Part shown: positions 33,315 to 40,868 of the stretch, in pieces
Layout: each line of letters starts with the position of its first letter
Position numbering within the stretch: position 1 is the first letter of the stretch
Source of the DNA: Fodinibius sp. Rm-B-1B1-1
Lineage (GTDB): Bacteria > Bacteroidota > Rhodothermia > Balneolales > Balneolaceae
Direction: 5' to 3'
DNA length: 64,000 bases
NCBI RefSeq assembly: GCF_038594945.1
Contig: NZ_JBCFYD010000001.1
Span: 558,001 to 622,000, forward strand
Program-made: the position numbers and the translations under genes
The notes under the pieces: generated by a model
What the model was told of the DNA's origin: nothing
Databases searched by the model: none
The model's input: the letters and a program-made list of their open reading frames with translations, nothing else

Positions 33315-34682
33315 ATGATTGTACACGATCTGGCCTCATTTGTTAAAAACACTTCTTTTAATGACCTGTCAAAAGAAGCTACTGAACAACTTAAAATAAG
33401 GCTATTGGATTCACTGGGTACAGCTATTGGTGCGATCGAAGGACCACCCATGAGACATATCCGAAAAATGCTGGATAATTTTGGCGGCACAAAACAAAGC
33501 ACGCTCATCGGTGGTGGTAAAACAACGCCTGATCGCGCGGCACTCTACAACAGTGGACTGGTTCGCTATCTCGACTTTAATGACAGCTACCTCGCTAAGG
33601 GAGAAACTTGTCATCCAAGTGATAATATTGGTGCTATTTTATCAGCTGGAGAAACTACTAATCTCAGTGGCAAAGGCTTTCTCACAGCACTTGGCGTTGC
33701 CTACCAAGTACAATGTCGGCTTAGCGACGAAGCCCCAGTACGTGACAAAGGATTCGACCATACCACCCAAGGATCATACGCCGTAGCAGCCGGCGCTTCC
33801 AAAGCAATGGGATTAGATGAAGATAAAACGGCCAATGCTATTTCGATTGCAGGTACAGCACTAAACGCCCTGCGCGTAACCCGAACCGGTGCCCTTTCGA
33901 ACTGGAAAGGATTGGCTTATCCACATACTGCCTTCGGAGGAACTCATGCGACTATGTTAGCCAAATATGGTATCACCGGCCCGCCCGCGGTTTTTGAAGG
34001 TAACAAAGGTTTTATGGACTCCATTGCAGGTGAATTTTCTATTGACTGGGAAAACGAAGGTCTGGAGCGTGTTACTGATACCATCATCAAGAAATATAAC
34101 GCTGAGATCCATTCCCAATCATCTATTGAAGGGATGATTGAACTTAAGGAGAAGCACGGAATTACTGCTAATGAAGTTGATAAAGTTGAGATTGATATCT
34201 TTGACGTTGCCTATCACATAATCGGCGGTGGTGAAGAAGGTGACAAGACAATTGTCCGCACTAAAGAAGAGGCCGACCACAGCCTACAGTATATGGTTTC
34301 GGCGGCCTTGCTTGATGGACAAGTGATGCCTGAACAATATGATAGAAGTCGCATTGAAGCTGATGACATTCAGTCGTTGTTAAAAAAAATAGAAGTATTT
34401 CCCAAGCAAGAGTACACCGATCGCTTTCCCGATGAAATGCCGACAACACTGACGTTATATCTCAAAAACGGAAAAACTCACTCTATCAAAAAGTGTGATT
34501 ACGAAGGATTCCATACGCGTCCGATGAGCTGGCATACCATTATCAATAAATTTGAAGGACTTACCGAACCGTATACGACGAAGGAATCACGAAATAAAAT
34601 TATAGATATGGTACAGGAGTTTGAGCAGCACTCGGTTCCTGACCTAATGCAACTGTTAACAAAAGTAAAGTTAGAATCTTAA
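33315..34682 (+). CDS. MmgE/PrpD family protein (2-methylcitrate dehydratase-like)
   Basis: This is a 455-residue protein covering the whole MmgE/PrpD family. The N-terminal helical domain has LLDSLGTAIGAIEGPP and the conserved segment around RYLDFNDSYL and ETCHPSDNIG (about 85-105). The C-terminal domain contains YNAEIHSQSSIEGMIEL. PrpD removes water from 2-methylcitrate, and other members act on iminodisuccinate or cis-aconitate. No prpB or prpC genes are near, so the substrate here is open. The neighbour downstream is a phosphosulfolactate synthase-like gene 63 bases away on the same strand. Confidence 0.88.
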   Translation: MIVHDLASFVKNTSFNDLSKEATEQLKIRLLDSLGTAIGAIEGPPMRHIRKMLDNFGGTKQSTLIGGGKTTPDRAALYNSGLVRYLDFNDSYLAKGETCHPSDNIGAILSAGETTNLSGKGFLTALGVAYQVQCRLSDEAPVRDKGFDHTTQGSYAVAAGASKAMGLDEDKTANAISIAGTALNALRVTRTGALSNWKGLAYPHTAFGGTHATMLAKYGITGPPAVFEGNKGFMDSIAGEFSIDWENEGLERVTDTIIKKYNAEIHSQSSIEGMIELKEKHGITANEVDKVEIDIFDVAYHIIGGGEEGDKTIVRTKEEADHSLQYMVSAALLDGQVMPEQYDRSRIEADDIQSLLKKIEVFPKQEYTDRFPDEMPTTLTLYLKNGKTHSIKKCDYEGFHTRPMSWHTIINKFEGLTEPYTTKESRNKIIDMVQEFEQHSVPDLMQLLTKVKLES

Positions 34683-34745
34683 AGAATATTTGAACTGTGC
34701 GGATACGGCTCCCGTATCCTAACAAAAAAATAAAAGGTGGCTATT

Positions 34746-35570
34746 ATGGCCGACGAAAAAACATTCGATTTCCTGAATAAAAACGAACGAGAATCCAAAC
34801 CACGTAAAACAGGCATTACCGAAATCCGCGGACCATATTACGCGATCATGGGCAAGCGGTACCTCAATGATATCATGGAAACAATGGGCGAACATGTGGA
34901 TTCGCTTAAGTTTTCCGGCGGATCATTCTCGATTATGCCTAAAAAATCGGTGCAGGAGCTTATCGGTATCGCCCACGATCACGATGCGCTGGTATCCACC
35001 GGTGGATTTATGGAGTACGTACTTACGCAGGGTAAAGATGCTGTCGACCGATATATCGATACCTGTAAAGATTACGGTTTCGATATTATTGAGCTTTCAG
35101 CGGGATTCATCACCCTGCCTACCGACGATTGGCTGCGTCTAATTGAAAAAGTGCAGGAAGCCGGACTCAAAGCGAAACCTGAAATCGGCATCCAATTTGG
35201 GGCTGGCGGTGATACGACCAAAGGTGAGCTGGAATCCGAAGGTACGCTCGATACCAGCTATGCCATCAAACAGGCAAAACGATTTGTGGATGCCGGAGCC
35301 TATATGATTATGATTGAATCGGAAGGCATCACTGAAAATGCTGATCCGTGGAGAACGGATGTCCCAGCCGCCTTTATTAACGAGATCGGTTTAGAAAAGT
35401 TGATGTTTGAAGCGGCCGATCCGGAGGTCTTTGCCTGGTACATCAAAAACTACGGTCCCGAAGTGAATATGTTTGTAGATCACAGCCAGATTGTACAGCT
35501 CGAAACGCTGCGCCGTGGCATCTGGGGCACCAAAAGCCTCTGGGGACGTGTATTGACCTATAAGGATTGA
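34746..35570 (+). CDS. comA: Phosphosulfolactate synthase-like protein (ComA family)
   Basis: This 274-residue TIM-barrel protein has the ComA pattern: VDSLKFSGGSFSIMPKKSVQ near 55-74, an acidic set in DIIELSAGFITLP and the AGAYMIMIESEGITENA region. ComA joins sulfite to phosphoenolpyruvate to give phosphosulfolactate, the first step to coenzyme M in archaea and to some sulfonates in bacteria. The ATG at 34746 is preferred over a GTG at 34737 because AGGTGG lies just before it. In this lineage a role in sulfonolipid or sulfolactate metabolism is conceivable, but the partners are not in the window. Confidence 0.82.
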   Translation: MADEKTFDFLNKNERESKPRKTGITEIRGPYYAIMGKRYLNDIMETMGEHVDSLKFSGGSFSIMPKKSVQELIGIAHDHDALVSTGGFMEYVLTQGKDAVDRYIDTCKDYGFDIIELSAGFITLPTDDWLRLIEKVQEAGLKAKPEIGIQFGAGGDTTKGELESEGTLDTSYAIKQAKRFVDAGAYMIMIESEGITENADPWRTDVPAAFINEIGLEKLMFEAADPEVFAWYIKNYGPEVNMFVDHSQIVQLETLRRGIWGTKSLWGRVLTYKD

Positions 35571-35599
35571 TATAACATGAGCAATGCCTTGTAAATCGA

Positions 35600-35632
35600 C
35601 ATAGCCCGCTTATATGGTGGGCTATGGTTTTT
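35600..35632 (+). terminator. Intrinsic terminator after the ComA-like gene
   Basis: An 8-base perfect stem pairs 35600-35607 with 35619-35626 around an 11-base loop, followed by GTTTTT. It is 30 bases after the stop codon and separates the MmgE/PrpD-ComA pair from the DUF2249 gene. Confidence 0.75.
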
Positions 35633-35691
35633 ATATATGATAGAATTTATACGTAATAGATTTTACAGACAAATAACTCAATACAAAACAT

Positions 35692-36441
35692 ATGGAAACT
35701 ACTGAACAAGAATTGGATGTCCGTAACCTCATCCCTATAAAGCGGCACGAAAAACTGCTGGCTTTATTTAAAGAATTGCTGAAGGGAGAAAGTTTTGTCT
35801 TTATCAACGATCATGACCCCAAGCCCCTGTATCATGAATTTCGATCGATTTATGGTGACGTAGTCGGCTGGGAATACCTGCAGCGCGGTGGACAGGAATG
35901 GAAGGTGCGCGTAACACGAACTGAGGTTTCCCGAGGACGTGAATTCGAAAATGTATCAACGCTAATGGATCTGCGAAAAGTAGATCACAAGGATTGGAAG
36001 TATTCCGTATTTCATCGATACGGAATGATGCTACAAGGCGATACCATGGAAATTATCGCTGAAAAAGATCCGGAAGAAATTCGCCAGATTTTCAAGAAGA
36101 AATTTGACGGGGAATATACCTGGACTTATAAAAAGGATTTACCGGGAGATTACGTGATTCATGTGACCAAAAAAGAGGAAACCGATCTGGCGCTTGAAGA
36201 TGTTTCCATCGTCAATGCATTTGACGTGCGCCCCCACCCACCTGCCAAGCGTCATGATATGGTCTTTGATGCGTTTGATGAATTGAATCCCGGCGAAGCA
36301 TTTGTATTTATAAATGATCACGATCCCAAACCGCTGTATTACCAAATGGAGGTTGAAAGTGAAGAACCCTTCAAATGGGAATACTTGGAAACGATGCCCA
36401 AAGAATGGAAAGTAAAAGTAATGAAACTTCGGCAAGAATAA
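35692..36441 (+). CDS. Triple DUF2249 repeat protein
   Basis: This is a 249-residue protein with three DUF2249 units. The first (9-75) and third (175-245) both have R-H near the start and FVFINDHDPKPLYH or FVFINDHDPKPLYY, followed by W-EYL and EWKVKV. The middle unit (90-160) is degenerate, with LQGDTMEIIAEKDPEEIRQI in the same position. DUF2249 proteins are frequent in denitrification and NO-response clusters, often near RIC and nirK genes, but have no proven role. The gene immediately precedes the sigma-54 promoter region of nirK. Confidence 0.85.
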   Translation: METTEQELDVRNLIPIKRHEKLLALFKELLKGESFVFINDHDPKPLYHEFRSIYGDVVGWEYLQRGGQEWKVRVTRTEVSRGREFENVSTLMDLRKVDHKDWKYSVFHRYGMMLQGDTMEIIAEKDPEEIRQIFKKKFDGEYTWTYKKDLPGDYVIHVTKKEETDLALEDVSIVNAFDVRPHPPAKRHDMVFDAFDELNPGEAFVFINDHDPKPLYYQMEVESEEPFKWEYLETMPKEWKVKVMKLRQE

Positions 36442-36491
36442 TATTGCAATGTTGCAGTTATTTCTCGACATAGTATTGCACAGATGCAATA
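36442..36491 (+). promoter_or_regulatory. Candidate enhancer sites upstream of the nirK sigma-54 promoter
   Basis: A perfect inverted repeat TATTGCA-CAGA-TGCAATA occupies 36474-36491. A second TATTGCA half-site begins at 36442, followed by TTGCA at 36452-36456. They lie about 85-130 bases before the -24/-12 element, the normal distance for binding of a sigma-54 activator. The activator itself is not in the window. Confidence 0.5.
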
Positions 36492-36574
36492 AAGGACTGA
36501 ATACACTCCTATCAGATTTAAAAAAATCGACCTAAATCAAGCTTTTCGAAGTATTCCCGAGCAACTAACAAATT

Positions 36575-36590
36575 TGGCACAACCCTTGCG
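36575..36590 (+). promoter_or_regulatory. Sigma-54 (-24/-12) promoter of nirK
   Basis: TGGCAC-AACCC-TTGCG agrees with the sigma-54 consensus TGGCAC-N5-TTGCW except at the last base. The invariant GG (36576-36577) and GC (36588-36589) are correctly spaced. It lies 71 bases before the nirK start codon, in the 219-base gene-free gap. Confidence 0.75.
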
Positions 36591-36660
36591 ATACTATTAT
36601 CTCAATAACAATTAAAGATAAAATTGTCTTAATTCTTAAATAGCCAAAAATTATACTGCT

Positions 36661-37794
36661 ATGAAACCTCTAACACTTACATATACGATATTAATAGGAT
36701 TGCTTTTATCGGGGATTGCAAACATGAGCTATGCTCAAACCGATGAATATAAAATGGATGGAATGACCTTTGGCATGCCTGAAGCAGAGGTGTTTACCGA
36801 AGATTATGATGGTCCACCGGTAGTTGGTGATCATTTAAGTATGCTGCCAAATCTGGAGCCGCTCGATTATGAGGGTAACAAAACACATGATGTTCGCATC
36901 GATATCATCGCCCAAGAAATTGAAGTCGCTGACGGAGTAAAGTACGAGGCATGGACGTTTGGAGGAACCGTACCCGGACCTGTTCTCCACGTCAAAGAAG
37001 GTGATCGCATCACATTTACGATGAAAAATCGCTCTGATGAAGAGGTCACAATTACCCAGCCAACCAAAGAAGGATCTCCTTTTATGCAGCAAGTGGCTCA
37101 GAATAACTTCATGAAGGCCAAGGAAGCCACCATGCCCATGCCACACTCCATGGATTTCCACGCGGGTACGGTAGCCAAAAACGATAAATGGCGAACTATT
37201 GCTCCGGGAGAATCCATAAAATTTGACTGGGTTGCCAACTATCCCGGCTCATACATCTATCACTGTGGTACCCCCAGCGTGCTTATGCACACAGCCATGG
37301 GACAACACGGAGTAGTCGTTGTTTCACCAAAGGATGGGTATGACACTGGCTATGAAATAGACAAAGAATACGTGGTTGTTCAATCAGAATATTACTTGAA
37401 AAAGGGATCCGGCGAATTGTTTCAATATGACTATGAAGCAGCTCAGAATAGAAATCCTTCGCACGTAGTATTTAATGGACACCAGACGATCCTGCACGAT
37501 CAGCCGCTGAAAGCAAATGCCGGAGACCGTGTTCGACTGCACTTTTCAAATAATGGTCCAAGCGGAACCTCGAGCTTCCATGTTATTGGTGCCATCTTCG
37601 ATCGCGTGTGGTTAGAAGGCCACCCCTTTAATGAAATGCGTGGCATGCAAACGGTACTGCTTGGTGCCTCAAGTTCAGCAACAATAGATCTTATCGTACC
37701 TGAAGAAGGAAAATACATCCTGATTGATCACGAATTCGCTGATGCTGAAAAAGGTGCAACAGGCACTCTGAAAGCTGGTCCACGCAAGAAATAA
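36661..37794 (+). CDS. nirK: Copper-containing nitrite reductase (NirK), variant type 1 site
   Basis: This 377-residue periplasmic enzyme would reduce nitrite to NO. A signal peptide ends near residue 25 (MSYAQ). Type 2 copper ligands are present (His167 in MDFHAG, His201 in YHC, His307 in SFHVIG), with catalytic Asp165 and His268 (PSHVVFNG). Type 1 ligands His162, Cys202 and His210 are kept. The axial Met position, five after His210, is Gln215 (MHTAMGQHG), with a Met at 213. An insertion of about 25 residues (132-158) precedes the first copper motif. Transcription probably starts from the sigma-54 promoter at 36575. It leads the cluster nirK-nirV-sco-cupredoxins. Confidence 0.93.
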   Translation: MKPLTLTYTILIGLLLSGIANMSYAQTDEYKMDGMTFGMPEAEVFTEDYDGPPVVGDHLSMLPNLEPLDYEGNKTHDVRIDIIAQEIEVADGVKYEAWTFGGTVPGPVLHVKEGDRITFTMKNRSDEEVTITQPTKEGSPFMQQVAQNNFMKAKEATMPMPHSMDFHAGTVAKNDKWRTIAPGESIKFDWVANYPGSYIYHCGTPSVLMHTAMGQHGVVVVSPKDGYDTGYEIDKEYVVVQSEYYLKKGSGELFQYDYEAAQNRNPSHVVFNGHQTILHDQPLKANAGDRVRLHFSNNGPSGTSSFHVIGAIFDRVWLEGHPFNEMRGMQTVLLGASSSATIDLIVPEEGKYILIDHEFADAEKGATGTLKAGPRKK

Positions 37795-37828
37795 ATTCAT
37801 ACTCATCAATTAATAACAACGTATTGAA

Positions 37829-38623
37829 ATGAACATCCTGACGAACATAGCACCTGTGAAAATCATGCTGGCAACTTTGGCTGCCGGAATAGTACTCTTG
37901 CCAGCAATGGCAGGAGCACAGGTGCTGGTTCCGTCGGGATCATTTCATTCTGTAATGCCTGAAGTAAAGGGCGAACCAGTCAAGGTGGATTCATTTTATT
38001 TAGACACCACGGCTGTAACGAATAAAAAGTACAACGAATTTTTACAAGATCATGAGGATTGGCAACCCCAAAATATTCCGAGCATCTTTGCTCACAAGGG
38101 ATATCTAAAAAGCTGGAAAAATGCTAATTCTGATGATATTGTAAATCCGGATCATCCAGTAACAAATGTTTCTTGGTATGCAGCTAATACCTACTGCCAG
38201 TCGATAGGTGGGCGTCTACCAACCCTCAATGAATGGGAGTATTCGGCGCAGCTTATGGATTTTGATTCTCCCTCCGACGCCCAAGAATTTGCCAGCAGGT
38301 TAATGAGTTGGTATTCAACGGTAGACAATGAAAATATTGGTGCAGTAGGCTCTTCTGGCATTGAAAATAGCCATGGAATTAAGGATCAGTTTGGATTAAT
38401 CATGGAATGGGTCGAAGATTTTAAACCGGTCATCGCAAATGATCTTTCGCTGGATTGCGGCACAGTGGGACGCATGCAACAGCTTGGCAACGCCTATAGC
38501 TATGCCGCTTCTATCCGGTATATCACGCGCATGAGTTTTACCCCAAAAAGCACTAACAGCACTGTGGGATTTCGATGTGCTTACGATGTAGAAAAGATTA
38601 CAGAAAAAGAAGCGAGTTTATAA
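37829..38623 (+). CDS. nirV: NirV-type formylglycine-generating-enzyme-fold protein
   Basis: This is a 264-residue exported protein (signal peptide to about residue 30, MAGAQ) with the FGE/sulfatase-modifying fold: VPSGSFHSV, DSFYLDTTAVTNKKYNEFL, HPVTNVSWYAANTYCQ, GGRLPTLNEWEYS and a final STVGFRCAYD. Genes of this fold directly after nirK are called nirV; their precise role in NirK maturation is not settled. It starts 34 bases after nirK and its stop overlaps the Sco start by one base. The catalytic cysteine pair of true formylglycine-generating enzymes is not evident, so it is probably a structural or accessory protein. Confidence 0.88.
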   Translation: MNILTNIAPVKIMLATLAAGIVLLPAMAGAQVLVPSGSFHSVMPEVKGEPVKVDSFYLDTTAVTNKKYNEFLQDHEDWQPQNIPSIFAHKGYLKSWKNANSDDIVNPDHPVTNVSWYAANTYCQSIGGRLPTLNEWEYSAQLMDFDSPSDAQEFASRLMSWYSTVDNENIGAVGSSGIENSHGIKDQFGLIMEWVEDFKPVIANDLSLDCGTVGRMQQLGNAYSYAASIRYITRMSFTPKSTNSTVGFRCAYDVEKITEKEASL

Positions 38624-39234
38624 TGAAAAAAATATTTCTCATAGCGTTGTTTTCACTTGCGGCTACGAGTTTGTTAGCCCAGCACAATCATAGTTCGGAT
38701 AGTGCCCTAAGTACCACAGAAATTAATTCCGAGCACTCCCTATATCACTTGAATGCTGAGTGGACGGACCATCGCGGTGAGACGCTATCCCTTACAGATT
38801 TTAGAGGTGCCCCGGTGATTGTGGTGATGTTTTACGGAAATTGTACCGACGTTTGTCCCATCTTGATTCAGGATGCCTGGCGATTATACAGCAGCTTGGA
38901 GAAATCGGTTCAAAAGGATGTTAATGTGTTGGCCGTCAGCTTCGATACCGAAAATGATACCCCCAAAGTTTTGCAAGAATATGCAGAATATGAGCAGCTG
39001 GATATTCCTGGCTGGCACTTTATGACGGCGGATAATGCCAACGTACGAACACTTGCCATGATGCTGGGCGTCCAGTATTCGAAAAAAAGTGACGGGCATT
39101 TTGCCCACTCAAATTTAATAACAGTGTTGGATGAAGAAGGCAGAATTGCCCAGCGGATTGAGGGATTAAATCAACCGATGGACAAAGCTACTAAAATGAT
39201 TGAATCAATTATCAGCAATAAAGATAAGCGATGA
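38623..39234 (+). CDS. SCO/SenC-family copper chaperone
   Basis: This is a 203-residue exported thioredoxin-fold protein. A signal peptide (about 1-19) is followed by a His-containing stretch (QHNHSS). The copper motif CTDVC is at 74-78 and the third ligand, His162, lies in AHSNLITVLD. SCO proteins deliver copper to cytochrome oxidases and, in denitrifiers, to nitrite reductase. The start ATG overlaps the nirV stop by one base (TAATG), and the gene overlaps the next cupredoxin by 4 bases. It is therefore tightly part of the nirK operon and probably loads NirK or the cupredoxins. Confidence 0.92.
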   Translation: MKKIFLIALFSLAATSLLAQHNHSSDSALSTTEINSEHSLYHLNAEWTDHRGETLSLTDFRGAPVIVVMFYGNCTDVCPILIQDAWRLYSSLEKSVQKDVNVLAVSFDTENDTPKVLQEYAEYEQLDIPGWHFMTADNANVRTLAMMLGVQYSKKSDGHFAHSNLITVLDEEGRIAQRIEGLNQPMDKATKMIESIISNKDKR

Positions 39235-39707
39235 AATACCTGACTATCATATTATTAACTGTTTTGGGAACGCTGGATGCAATTGCCGCAGATACTAATC
39301 TGACCAAGATCGATACCGTTATAGTAGAAATCAAAGGCACAGATACAGATGCTCGATTTGACCCGGTCATTATAGAAGTTAATACCGGAGATGTCATCCA
39401 ATTCATCGTCCGCGAAGGCATACACACGGTAACGGCATACCATCCTGATAACCGTCGTCCCCAACGAATTCCTACATCAGCCCAATCATTTAATTCAGGA
39501 CTGATGAAGAAAGGCGATCAATGGTTTTTAACCATATCAACAGAAGGTATATACGACTACTTTTGCCTGCCCCACGAAAAAGTGGGACATGTGGGACGTA
39601 TTATAACGGGAGCTATAGACACCACCTTAAATTATCCTGATGAAAATATGCCTGCTGTTGTAGTCCAAAAATTAAACTCTGAAATGGAAAAGTTTTTAAA
39701 TCAATAA
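39231..39707 (+). CDS. Plastocyanin/pseudoazurin-like cupredoxin with altered axial ligand
   Basis: This is a 158-residue exported cupredoxin (signal 1-20). The copper loop reads FCLPHEKVGH. His65 (GIHTV), Cys112 and His115 are in place. At the position of the pseudoazurin axial Met (Cys+8) there is His120, and at Cys+6 Val118. A Met-to-His change would shift potential and spectrum. It overlaps the Sco gene by 4 bases and precedes an azurin-like gene, so the two are probably alternative electron donors to NirK. The C-terminal 30 residues extend past the usual fold. Confidence 0.85.
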   Translation: MKYLTIILLTVLGTLDAIAADTNLTKIDTVIVEIKGTDTDARFDPVIIEVNTGDVIQFIVREGIHTVTAYHPDNRRPQRIPTSAQSFNSGLMKKGDQWFLTISTEGIYDYFCLPHEKVGHVGRIITGAIDTTLNYPDENMPAVVVQKLNSEMEKFLNQ

Positions 39708-39740
39708 ACAACCAAAAACAAACCTACAAGGTTACCTATT

Positions 39741-40196
39741 ATGAAAACACTAACAAAAATAACTCTGATATTAGCACTCATTTTCACTGGATTTGTGTCA
39801 ACAACAATGGCACAACGTACCATCGAAATAGTTGGTACCGATAATATGAAATTCGATGTAACCAATATCGAAGCTACACCTGGTGAAGAGATTACCATTA
39901 AGCTTACTACAAAAAGTAATCTCCCTAAACAGGCTATGGCGCACAATGTTGTTGTCGTTGACAATGATGTGGATATGGATGCCTTTGCTAATGCATCAGC
40001 CCGAGCTCGTGATAACGAATATATCGCCTCCGATTATGAGGAAGATATTATTGCGGCCACCAATCTTGCTGGCGGGGGCGAAACGGTTGAAGTAACATTT
40101 ACAGTCCCCAAAGAAATTGGTGAATACGAATACATTTGCTCGTTCCCAGGCCACTATGCTGCAGGGATGAAAGGGACTCTTTCTGTAAAAAATTAA
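39741..40196 (+). CDS. Azurin
   Basis: This is a 151-residue exported blue copper protein. The signal peptide ends near MAQ at 25. The azurin pattern is complete: an N-terminal EIVGTDNMKFDVTNI, His69 in MAHNVVVV, then the C-terminal loop CSFPGHYAAGMKG with Cys133, His138 and Met143. It would carry electrons in the periplasm to NirK or the cbb3 oxidase. It follows the cupredoxin gene by 33 bases and is followed by a long hairpin at 40215. Confidence 0.93.
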   Translation: MKTLTKITLILALIFTGFVSTTMAQRTIEIVGTDNMKFDVTNIEATPGEEITIKLTTKSNLPKQAMAHNVVVVDNDVDMDAFANASARARDNEYIASDYEEDIIAATNLAGGGETVEVTFTVPKEIGEYEYICSFPGHYAAGMKGTLSVKN

Positions 40197-40214
40197 AACA
40201 GTTAAATGACCATC

Positions 40215-40269
40215 ATCAAGACTTGCGGAGAAAGCGATGAATCGACCTCCTTCTTCGCAAGTTCTTGAT
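40215..40269 (+). terminator. Long hairpin after the azurin gene
   Basis: Bases 40215-40232 can pair with 40251-40269, with one bulge and one G-T, around an 18-base loop. A T run is weak, so this may be a partial terminator or an mRNA-stabilising structure that separates the nirK operon from the Rrf2 gene. Confidence 0.55.
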
Positions 40270-40325
40270 TCTTAAGCAAACAGACTAAAGAATTTTATCT
40301 CTTAAATTACTGCTGACCCTAACAT

Positions 40326-40778
40326 ATGCTTCTGTCAAAATCTTGTGTATATGGCTTACGGGCCACTCTTTATCTGGCTACCAATCGAAATGAAGAATAC
40401 ACTTCTATTAAAAAAATCAGCGAAAAGCTTGATATCTCTTTTCATTTTTTGACAAAGATTCTCCAACAATTAACAGCTGCCAATTTGCTGGAATCCCTTC
40501 AAGGCCCTAAAGGAGGCGTCCGATTAGCGCAACCGGCCAATGAAATCTCACTCCGAGATATTGTCGTGGCCATTGATGGTGACGATTTACTTACAAGTTG
40601 TGTATTAGGACTACCCGGCTGCGGGAAAGCAAAACCTTGCCCATTACATGATATGTGGCAAAATACACGCCATCAAATAAAAACAATGCTCGAAACTACC
40701 AGTTTGATCGAAGTGGCTAAAAAAGGAAAAGCAGAAAATTTACGTATCACGGCCGACGGTAATTTTATATGGAATTAA
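40326..40778 (+). CDS. Rrf2-family Fe-S regulator (NsrR-like)
   Basis: This is a 150-residue regulator. The N-terminal winged helix includes KISEKLDISFHFLTKILQQL, and the wing has GPKGGVRLA. Three cysteines, Cys92, Cys99 and Cys105 (CVLGLPGCGKAKPC), form the cluster-binding set of Rrf2 proteins such as NsrR and IscR. NsrR-type regulators sense NO through this cluster. Given nirK on one side and ric on the other, an NO-sensing role is the best reading, though IscR-like control cannot be excluded. Confidence 0.88.
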   Translation: MLLSKSCVYGLRATLYLATNRNEEYTSIKKISEKLDISFHFLTKILQQLTAANLLESLQGPKGGVRLAQPANEISLRDIVVAIDGDDLLTSCVLGLPGCGKAKPCPLHDMWQNTRHQIKTMLETTSLIEVAKKGKAENLRITADGNFIWN

Positions 40779-40868
40779 CAATCAGATATAGTTGGAGGCG
40801 TCATAGAAAGAGAAACTATAAATCGAGCTATCCCACTAATTGTCAATAAATGATTTCAGTTATTTACG

